This document shows positions 51,000 to 57,229 of a DNA stretch of 57,229 nt, one piece after another. This DNA is from Pectobacterium brasiliense (GTDB taxonomy: Bacteria > Pseudomonadota > Gammaproteobacteria > Enterobacterales > Enterobacteriaceae). The stretch's first letter is position 1; each line of letters opens with the position of its first letter. The position numbers and the translations under genes were made by a program. Under the pieces are notes generated by a model, which saw only the letters and a list, made by a program, of their open reading frames with translations, was not told where the DNA came from and did not search any database. The stretch is from positions 1 through 57,229 of the forward strand of contig NZ_JACDSF010000028.1 in NCBI RefSeq assembly GCF_013449685.1. Direction: 5' to 3'.

Positions 51000-51129
51000 A
51001 TGTCCGGTACGAGCAATTCCGTTCGGCTACGACCGCTGGGGCGGGACAATCTCACTTTACTATCTGGCGAAACACAAAACCGTGACGGGAACCGGCGGCG
51101 AAGCACCGGGAAGTTCTATTAGTCAGTGA
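51000..51129 (+). pseudogene. speG: Internally deleted speG (spermidine N-acetyltransferase) remnant
   Basis: A start with TAAGGA upstream opens MSGTSNSVRLRPLGRDNL, resembling the SpeG N-terminus (SVKLRPLEREDL in E. coli). From about 51055 a different frame reads LYYLAKHKT and continues to a TGA at 51127-51129, resembling the SpeG C-terminus (QYLAEHKT). The 150-odd residues between, including the whole GNAT acetyl-CoA site, are gone and the junction is out of frame. The remnant should make no functional enzyme; the 40-codon frame ending at 51122 is a by-product. Confidence 0.72.
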
Positions 51130-51245
51130 GGTAAAAAGGCCAGCTCGCTGGCCTAAATCGATTTATTGATCCTTTAGCCCTGTCTCTTAAGTTCGTTTAT
51201 GTAGGCTTGGAGACGGTTTCGTGCGCCACAATACCGCTATTCTCA

Positions 51246-51431
51246 TGCTACCTCGTAGCACGCGCACGACGCAGGGCGCTCAATCGCCGCCGCCCTGCGA
51301 ACCCAGGCTTCCGGCTAAATTATGCCGCTGCGCGATGCCCTCGTCGGTATCAGGCTTAAACGGACCGCTTGCGACACGCTCCCGACGTGGCGCAAGCTTG
51401 AGCCGCGTCCATGCGGCTCATCCTAAGCCTG
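51246..51431. other. Strongly structured noncoding segment
   Basis: Within the 830-base space between purN and ybbP lies a run of inverted repeats. These are TGCTAC/GTAGCA (51246-51260), CGCAGGGCG/CGCCCTGCG (51270-51299), and an outer stem CAGGCTTA/TAAGCCTG (51351-51358, 51424-51431). The outer stem encloses GCTTGCG/CGCAAGC (51367-51397) and GAGCCGC/GCGGCTC (51400-51419). The last three form a three-way junction. Short ORFs through it look random. It may be a dispersed repeat, a mobile-element remnant or a structured RNA; I do not recognise it. Confidence 0.65.
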
Positions 51432-51523
51432 CTATCTCCTCAGCATAATTTTTTACGCCGGATGATGAGCAACATCATCATGCTATTGTGCTTATTGCTA
51501 GAGACTCACTCAGTAAATAAATA

Positions 51524-53953
51524 TTACCCCGCGAACTGCCGGAACAGTGCTTTACCACGTAACAGCCGCAGTCCCAGCCAGCCGCCGCAGAGCGACAAAA
51601 GGAACGCCGCGATTAACGGCAGTGCTATCCACATCCCGATATTCGGTTCCCAGGCAAAATTAAAGACCTTGCGCTGCAACAGCCACAGGGCCGACTCTGC
51701 GCCAATCGCCGCCGCCGTTCCCGCAACTAAACCCAGCACCGCGAACTCACACCACAGCGTGGTACGCAGCAAGCGCAACCCGGCCCCCAGCGTTCGATAC
51801 ACCATCAGTTCCTGACGTCGCTGACGCATCCCGACCTGAATCTGAGCCAGCAACAGCAGCACGCCACAGAACAGGACCAGGATGACCATAATCTCCAGCG
51901 CGCGACTTACCTGCTGCAAGACCTGCCCAACCTGACGCAGAATACTGCCGATATCCAGCACGCTCACCGTCGGGAACTGGCGATTCAGTTGCGTAATCAT
52001 CTTCTCGTCGCCATCGTAGCGGAAGCTGGTCAGCCAGGACTGCGGCTGGTTATCCAACGCCCCCACAGGGAAAATAAAGAAGAAATTCGGGCGCAGACTT
52101 TCCCAATCCACCTGACGGAAACTGGTCACCGTAGCGCTAAATGGCTGCGTGTCGCCGGTGAAGGTCAGCGTATCACCAATCTTGATCCCCATCTCTTTGG
52201 CTTCTTTCTCTTCCATTGAGACTTCGCCCGTCTTCGGCGCTTCGCCCTCTACCAACACATTGTGTTGCGGGATCCCGTTCATCCAGGTCAGGTTCAGCTC
52301 ACGGTTCACCGTGTTCCCCCCCGGATCGTCCTCGTGGATCACTTCCGTCGCAACCTGCTGATTAATCTCCGTCAGGCGCGCACGAATAATGGGGAAGAAC
52401 TGCTCCGGCATCACCTCATGCTGAGAGAGGAAATCCCTTATCTGTGGTACCTGATCTGCCGTGATATTCAGCAGGAAATAGTTCGGGCTACCCGGCGGCA
52501 ACTGCTGCTGCCAGCGTTCCAGTAAATCACCGCGCATCACCAGCAGCAGCGCCAATAGCATGAAGGACAGCGAAAACGCAGCCAGTTGACTGAGCGTCGA
52601 CCACGGCTGGCGCAGCAGGCGATTAATCGCCAGACGTAACGCCAGTCGTTTAACCGTCAAACGCCGTAGCAGCAGCAGCCCGCCCCAACCGATAACGCCT
52701 AGCAGTAGCGACAGCACCGCCACGCCGCCAAGCAGCGACCACAGCAGTACGCCGCCACCGGACAACACGGCTAGCAGCCCGACGACAATAATCAGGACGA
52801 TCGGCAGGTAATAGCGCAGCGGCCACACGTTCGCCACCACATCCTGACGCAACACGCGCAGCGGCTGTGTCGCCAGCAGCAGTCGATACGGCCGCAGCCC
52901 AACCAGCAGTGAGATCAGCACCAGCGATCCCAGCGCCCATCCCCACGGCCACAGCCCAGAGGCTGGCAGTGTCGCAGGCAGCACCGGCGCCAGCATTTTC
53001 ATTAACAGCGCCTCAAACCCCAGGCCGAGCACGCTGCCGCACACCGCCGCCAAACCAAGCACGGAAAGCCACTGCCCGATGATTAACCGCCTCAGCGCCT
53101 GTTTACCTGCGCCCAGCGTTTTTAGAATAGCGACCAAATCATAGCGGCTGCGGCAGTAGTGCCCCATCGCCACTGCGACCGCGGCAATAGACAACAGCAG
53201 CGTCAGCAACGCCGACAGCAACAGGAACTGCTGCGACCTTTTTAACGACTGGCTCAGCGCGCCTTCGGAATCTTCCATTCCATACCAGCGCTGATCGGGC
53301 TTAAGCTGTGGCTTGATGAAATTGCTGAATTCACTAATTTGCTTCTCATTGCCAGAAAACATGTAGCGCCAGGTAATGCGGCCCCCCGGCTGAATCGCCC
53401 CCGTTTTCTCGACATCGTCCAGATTCATCAGAATACGTGGCGCGGTCTCAAACGGATTAAAGCCGGCATCCGGTTCCTGAATCAGTTCACCGCTGATGCG
53501 CAGCGAGGTATCGCCGACGTCCAGCATGTCACCCACTTTCAGCCCAAGTAACGCCAGCAGGCGTGGAGCCACCAGTACCGTTCCCGCTTCCGCATGCAGC
53601 CCTTCGGGGCGCGTCTGCAAATTACCGTACAGCGGATAGCGTTGGTCAGTGGCTTTAACCTGCGCCAGCTGTGGCGTATCGCCCGCAAATGTCATGGTCA
53701 TGAAAGAAATTTGGCGGCTAAGCGTCAGCCCGCGCTGTTCCGCTTCCTGAAGCCAGGTGTCCGCGACAGGCCGCGATGCACGCAGCACGCGGTCGCCTGC
53801 CAGAAAATCTCTACTCTGCTGGCTAAGCCCTTTTTCCATGCGGTCGCTGATCGTGCCCAACGCCAGCACACAAGCCACCGCCAGCGTTAGCGCAAGCCAG
53901 ACAATTAATAAGGAAGGAGAGCGCCATTCGCGCCAGAACCACCGCCAGATCAT
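51524..53953 (-). CDS. ybbP: Putative ABC transporter permease YbbP
   Basis: MacB/FtsX-type permease of 809 residues (E. coli 804), with the LolC/FtsX layout. The first membrane helix (about 15-35) is followed by a large periplasmic domain and central helices (about 245-430). A second periplasmic domain precedes three C-terminal helices (about 690-795). It overlaps ybbA by four bases and forms an exporter-like complex with it. The substrate is unknown; adjacency to tesA suggests a link to lipid or ester metabolism, but this is inference. Confidence 0.94.
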   Translation of the reverse strand: MIWRWFWREWRSPSLLIVWLALTLAVACVLALGTISDRMEKGLSQQSRDFLAGDRVLRASRPVADTWLQEAEQRGLTLSRQISFMTMTFAGDTPQLAQVKATDQRYPLYGNLQTRPEGLHAEAGTVLVAPRLLALLGLKVGDMLDVGDTSLRISGELIQEPDAGFNPFETAPRILMNLDDVEKTGAIQPGGRITWRYMFSGNEKQISEFSNFIKPQLKPDQRWYGMEDSEGALSQSLKRSQQFLLLSALLTLLLSIAAVAVAMGHYCRSRYDLVAILKTLGAGKQALRRLIIGQWLSVLGLAAVCGSVLGLGFEALLMKMLAPVLPATLPASGLWPWGWALGSLVLISLLVGLRPYRLLLATQPLRVLRQDVVANVWPLRYYLPIVLIIVVGLLAVLSGGGVLLWSLLGGVAVLSLLLGVIGWGGLLLLRRLTVKRLALRLAINRLLRQPWSTLSQLAAFSLSFMLLALLLVMRGDLLERWQQQLPPGSPNYFLLNITADQVPQIRDFLSQHEVMPEQFFPIIRARLTEINQQVATEVIHEDDPGGNTVNRELNLTWMNGIPQHNVLVEGEAPKTGEVSMEEKEAKEMGIKIGDTLTFTGDTQPFSATVTSFRQVDWESLRPNFFFIFPVGALDNQPQSWLTSFRYDGDEKMITQLNRQFPTVSVLDIGSILRQVGQVLQQVSRALEIMVILVLFCGVLLLLAQIQVGMRQRRQELMVYRTLGAGLRLLRTTLWCEFAVLGLVAGTAAAIGAESALWLLQRKVFNFAWEPNIGMWIALPLIAAFLLSLCGGWLGLRLLRGKALFRQFAG

Positions 53954-54681
53954 GCGTCCTCCCGCAGCTTGCCGTCGACTAACCGCAGACGCCGCTCGCA
54001 GCGCGCCGCCAGCTGTTCATCGTGCGTCACCAGAATCAGCGTCGTGGCATAATCGCGATTGAGGGAAAACAGCAGATCAACGATGCGTTCACCGGTTTTA
54101 CGATCCAGATTCCCGGTAGGTTCATCGGCAAACAAGACGTTAGGACGACCGCTGAACGCGCGTGCCAGCGCCACACGCTGCTGCTCACCGCCGGAAAGCT
54201 GAGCGGGAAGATGATGTAAGCGCTCCCCCAGGCCAAGCTGCTGTAACAGCTGCTCGGCCTGACCACGGCTGTGGCTGTCGCTTTCACCGCGCAGCAACGC
54301 GGGTAATTGCACGTTCTCCAACGCATTCAGCGTCGGCACCAGCATGAAAGACTGAAAGACAAAACCAACATGCTGAGCACGCAGCGCCGCACGGCCTTCT
54401 TCATCCAATGCGTTGAGTGATTTGCCCATCAGGCTCACGTCGCCTTCCGTGCCATCATCCAGCCCGGCCAAAATCCCCAGTAAGGTCGATTTCCCCGAAC
54501 CAGATTCCCCAATCAGGGCAATTGTCTGCGCAGGTTTGACAATAAGCTCAACTCCGGTAAGGATGGAAAGCCGATTTTCTCCCTGACCAACGTGCTTACT
54601 AAGATGATGAACTTCAAGAATGTTTTCTACGTGCGCAGTTTGGCTTGGCGTAGCACTCGCTGGGCTGGTCTTCGCAAACAT
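53950..54681 (-). CDS. ybbA: ABC transporter ATP-binding protein YbbA
   Basis: LolD/MacB-type ATPase of 243 residues. Walker A GESGSGKST, signature LSGGEQQRVALARA, Walker B VLFADEPTGNLD and switch VTHDEQ are intact. ATG at 54681 is supported by AAAGGA eight bases upstream. This start places the first 26 codons opposite the 5' end of divergent tesA. E. coli YbbA starts about 15 codons later, so the N-terminal MFAKTSPASATPSQ may be dispensable. Confidence 0.94.
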   Translation of the reverse strand: MFAKTSPASATPSQTAHVENILEVHHLSKHVGQGENRLSILTGVELIVKPAQTIALIGESGSGKSTLLGILAGLDDGTEGDVSLMGKSLNALDEEGRAALRAQHVGFVFQSFMLVPTLNALENVQLPALLRGESDSHSRGQAEQLLQQLGLGERLHHLPAQLSGGEQQRVALARAFSGRPNVLFADEPTGNLDRKTGERIVDLLFSLNRDYATTLILVTHDEQLAARCERRLRLVDGKLREDA

Positions 54682-55287
54682 GTTTTCGTCCTTTTGCTTC
54701 TGGGATTATGCAGCGTACGCGCTTTCGCCGCTGACACATTATTAATTCTGGGCGATAGCCTCAGTGCAGGCTACCAGATGCCGGCCGCTAACGCGTGGCC
54801 AACGCTCTTGAACACACAGTGGCAAACGCAGAAAAAAGGCATCACGGTGGTTAACGCCAGTATTAGCGGTGACACCACCGCACAAGGGCTGGCGCGTCTT
54901 CCTGCCCTGCTTAAACAGCATCAGCCGCGTTGGGTATTGATTGAACTGGGCGGCAATGATGGGCTCCGGGGATTTCCGGCAGCCAATATCGAGCAGGATC
55001 TGACGAAAATCATCACGCTGGTCAAACAGGCTAACGCCCAGCCGTTGCTCATGCAGATCCGTTTGCCAACCAACTATGGCCGTCGCTACACCGAGTCATT
55101 CAGCAATATCTACCCCAAATTGGCGGAGCAGTTTGCGCTTCCTCTGCTGCCTTTCTTTATGGAGCAGGTGTATCTTAAACCGGAGTGGATGATGGAAGAT
55201 GGCATCCATCCAACCCGGGATGCCCAACCGTTTATCGCAGAATGGATGGCGAAGCAGTTGGAACCCTTAGTTAACCATGAGTCTTAA
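54604..55287 (+). CDS. tesA: Multifunctional acyl-CoA thioesterase I / protease I / lysophospholipase L1
   Basis: Periplasmic SGNH hydrolase. A signal peptide (hydrophobic FVLLLLGLCSVRAFA, cleaved before ADTLL) precedes block I GDSLS (catalytic Ser), block III GGND and block V DGIHP (Asp and His). ATG at 54604 or 54607 gives MNFKNVF, as in E. coli TesA, but a longer n-region than in E. coli. No clear ribosome-binding site is visible. The first 78 bases overlap the start of ybbA on the other strand. Confidence 0.94.
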   Translation: MMNFKNVFYVRSLAWRSTRWAGLRKHVFVLLLLGLCSVRAFAADTLLILGDSLSAGYQMPAANAWPTLLNTQWQTQKKGITVVNASISGDTTAQGLARLPALLKQHQPRWVLIELGGNDGLRGFPAANIEQDLTKIITLVKQANAQPLLMQIRLPTNYGRRYTESFSNIYPKLAEQFALPLLPFFMEQVYLKPEWMMEDGIHPTRDAQPFIAEWMAKQLEPLVNHES

Positions 55288-55315
55288 TAAATAGGCTTTT
55301 GAATTAGGTAAAGTT

Positions 55316-56086
55316 ATGCAAAAAACGGTTTTCATTACCGGTTGCTCCAGCGGCATTGGCCTGATTGCCGCTCAGGATCTGAAAAAACGTGGCTATCGCG
55401 TGATTGCAGCCTGCCGCCGTATAGAGGATGTCGCTCGCCTGACTGCGCTAGGCCTGGAAGCGATTACGCTCGATCTGGATGACAGCGCCAGCGTGGAACA
55501 AGCCGCTGCGGAGGTGATCAGGCTGACCGATAACCGCCTGTACGGTTTGTTTAATAACGCCGGATACGGCCTGTATGGCCCGTTGAATACCATTTCGCGC
55601 CAGCAGCTTGAACGGCAGTTTTCCAGCAACCTGTTCGGCACGCATCAGCTCACGCAACTGTTATTGCCTGCGATGCTGCCGCACGGCGAAGGCCGCATCA
55701 TCCAGACCAGTTCCGTACTGGGACTGGTGTCAACGCCGGGTCGCGGTGCGTATGCCGCCAGCAAATATGCGCTGGAAGCCTGGTCAGATGCGTTGCGTAT
55801 GGAATTACACGGCAGCGGCCTGCACGTCAGCCTGATCGAGCCCGGCCCGATCAGTACGCGCTTTACCAACAATGTCGCACAGACGCAGACGGACAAACCG
55901 GTGACCAACCCCGGCATCGCCAAGCGCTTCACGCTGCCGCCGGAAGCGATATTACCGAAGCTCCATCATGCGCTGGAAAGCTCACGGCCTAAATTACGCT
56001 ATCCCGTGACGCTGGTGGCTCACGCCTTAACCTGGCTGCGTCGTTTGCTACCGGGGTGTCTTCTGGATAAGGTATTACGAGGATAA
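55316..56086 (+). CDS. ybbO: SDR-family oxidoreductase YbbO
   Basis: Short-chain dehydrogenase of 256 residues; the E. coli homologue is an NADP-dependent aldehyde reductase. The cofactor motif is TGCSSGIG (residues 8-15), with NNAG (about 80-83), a catalytic Ser in QTSSVLG and YAASKYALEAW carrying Tyr and Lys (about 145-155). It lies 28 bases after tesA and is probably co-transcribed. Confidence 0.94.
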   Translation: MQKTVFITGCSSGIGLIAAQDLKKRGYRVIAACRRIEDVARLTALGLEAITLDLDDSASVEQAAAEVIRLTDNRLYGLFNNAGYGLYGPLNTISRQQLERQFSSNLFGTHQLTQLLLPAMLPHGEGRIIQTSSVLGLVSTPGRGAYAASKYALEAWSDALRMELHGSGLHVSLIEPGPISTRFTNNVAQTQTDKPVTNPGIAKRFTLPPEAILPKLHHALESSRPKLRYPVTLVAHALTWLRRLLPGCLLDKVLRG

Positions 56087-56196
56087 GGTCGCAGAGGGTG
56101 GTGTATTGCGCACTCACCTCTGCACAAGGCTTGTAAGTGACACCGACAGGCCCCATCTAAGAGTCAAATGAATTCAAGAAGTAAGAGAGACTACTC

Positions 56197-57057
56197 ATGT
56201 TAGAACAACAAGCGACTATCGTTGACGTCAATGAATCCAACCTGCATCAGGTGTTGGAACACTCCACGACACTGCCAGTCCTGTTTTACTTCTGGTCGGG
56301 GCGTAGCCAGCACTGCCTGGAACTGGAACCGGTGCTGGACAAGCTGGCGCAGGAATACGCCGGGCAGTTTGTTCTGGCGAAGGTTGACTGTGATGCAGAA
56401 CAGCGCGTAGCCGCCCAGTTTGGCTTGCGCTCAATCCCAACCGTGTATCTGTTTAAAGACGGGCAACCGCTGGACGGTTTTCAGGGGCCACAGCCGGAAG
56501 AAGCGATTCGTGAACTGCTGAAACGCGCGCTGCCGAAAGAAGAAGAGCTGAAAGTCGCACAGGCGCAGCAGCTGATTCAGGAAGACAAACTACCGGAAGC
56601 GATGCAACTGCTGAAAGACGCCTGGCAACTCAGCCAGCAGCGCAGCGACATCGGTCTGATGCTGGCAGAAGTGCAGATTCAGCTCAACCGCAGTGAAGAT
56701 GCGGAAGCCGTGTTGGCCACTATTCCTTTGCAAGACAGGGATACCCGCTATCACAGCCTTGTTGCCCAGATTGAATTACTGAAACAGGCAGCAGATACGC
56801 CAGAAATTCAGCATCTACAGCAGCAGTTGGACGCCGACCCGCAAAATGCGGAGCTAGCGGTACAGCTGGCGCTGCAACTGCATCAGGTTGGGCGTAACGA
56901 AGAAGCGCTCGAACTGCTGATGGGCTTCCTGAAGAAAGATCTGGCCGTCGCTAACGGCAGCGCACGTAAAACGCTCATGGACATCATGGCCGCCCTCGGC
57001 ACCAGCGACGCCCTCGCCGCCCGTTACCGTCGACAGCTCTACTCGTTGCTGTATTGA
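56197..57057 (+). CDS. cnoX: Chaperedoxin CnoX (YbbN)
   Basis: Thioredoxin-fold chaperone that protects clients from overoxidation and passes them to GroEL. The thioredoxin domain (about 1-110) has SQHC in place of the usual CGPC, as in E. coli, so it lacks standard reductase activity. A TPR-type domain (about 115-286) follows. 286 residues versus 284. Third gene of the tesA-ybbO-ybbN run, 110 bases after ybbO. Confidence 0.95.
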   Translation: MLEQQATIVDVNESNLHQVLEHSTTLPVLFYFWSGRSQHCLELEPVLDKLAQEYAGQFVLAKVDCDAEQRVAAQFGLRSIPTVYLFKDGQPLDGFQGPQPEEAIRELLKRALPKEEELKVAQAQQLIQEDKLPEAMQLLKDAWQLSQQRSDIGLMLAEVQIQLNRSEDAEAVLATIPLQDRDTRYHSLVAQIELLKQAADTPEIQHLQQQLDADPQNAELAVQLALQLHQVGRNEEALELLMGFLKKDLAVANGSARKTLMDIMAALGTSDALAARYRRQLYSLLY

Positions 57058-57069
57058 TTCTCTTGTGGA

Positions 57070-57100
57070 AAAGGCCAGAACGTTGATTCTGGCCTTTTTA
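57070..57100 (+). terminator. Terminator after cnoX
   Basis: An 11-bp stem (AAAGGCCAGAA at 57070-57080, TTCTGGCCTTT at 57087-57097) with a T run. Beyond it, 57101-57229 shows no gene I can support. Confidence 0.92.
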
Positions 57101-57229
57101 TTTGCAGGCGAGTATTAGCCATCGGGTTATAGGCTTATGCTAGATTGATGTGATGGTTTCGGGCGTGCTAACCCGGCGTAAAAATTGCGCTGAGGTGATC
57201 GTTACCGCCGAGTGAGCGGCATGGATGCC

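Noticed and set aside
51180-51191. CTGTCTCTTAAG, resembling the start of Tn5-type (IS4-family) ends
   Set aside because: Only about ten bases agree and the rest of the 19-base end does not; no partner end or transposase was found.
51221-51815. Small plus-strand frames across the structured segment and the end of ybbP
   Set aside because: One crosses inverted repeats with random composition; the other is antisense to ybbP. Neither has a convincing ribosome-binding site or homology.
57150-57229. GGCGT-AAAAATTGC at the right end, resembling part of the dispersed repeat
   Set aside because: Only a short string agrees and the flanking hairpins are missing before the window ends, so it is not counted as a copy.
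1-57229. CRISPR arrays, intact insertion sequences, prophage or replication-origin features
   Set aside because: No regularly spaced direct repeats, transposase, integrase or DnaA-box cluster was seen on reading through both strands.

Overview
The window is chromosomal DNA from an enterobacterium, most likely Pectobacterium or a close soft-rot relative. Nearly every protein aligns over its full length with an E. coli K-12 counterpart recalled from memory. The gene order, however, joins three blocks that lie far apart in E. coli. Genes are densely packed on both strands.

Block 1 (about 1-28050) holds a tRNA cluster end (tRNA-Met 3' end, tRNA-Gln), an unrecognised secreted-protein gene, ubiF and miaB. 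It continues with ybeZ-ybeY-corC-lnt (RNA quality control and lipoprotein maturation), gltIJKL (glutamate/aspartate import), ybeL, leuS-lptE-holA-nadD, rsfS-rlmH-mrdA-mrdB-rlpA-dacA (ribosome silencing, rod-shape wall synthesis), ybeD-lipB-lipA (lipoate), tatE, crcB and cspE. A sigma54-type promoter and NtrC-like palindrome precede gltI. A SroC-like terminator-ended segment separates gltI from gltJ. A fluoride-riboswitch-like leader precedes crcB.

Block 2 (about 28050-50700) corresponds to the E. coli 55-56 min region. It carries an amino-acid racemase, the 19-residue gene ypfM, yffB-dapE-M15 peptidase-ypfN, a chemoreceptor, ypfH, a DUF1272 gene, tmcA, a YeaL-like gene, purC, bamC-dapA, gcvR, bcp, bepA-yfgD, hda, uraA, upp and purMN. 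Between bcp and bepA sits an A+T-richer two-gene cassette: an OLD-like AAA ATPase and a DUF4276/Toprim-like protein. It is the best candidate for an accessory, possibly anti-phage, system.

Block 3 (about 50700-57229) starts with a rearrangement scar: an internally deleted speG remnant and a strongly structured noncoding segment. It continues with ybbP-ybbA, divergent tesA, ybbO and cnoX (ybbN).

Three copies of a dispersed intergenic element, each made of hairpins and ending in a terminator-like hairpin with a U-tract, lie after miaB, before gcvR and inside the upp leader. The upp copy directly follows a GA-U8 initial transcribed region like the one used for UTP-sensitive control of upp in E. 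coli. Several starts are non-ATG (hda CTG; ybeZ, nadD and rsfS TTG; lptE, dapE, purM and ypfH GTG), chosen here from ribosome-binding sites and family lengths.
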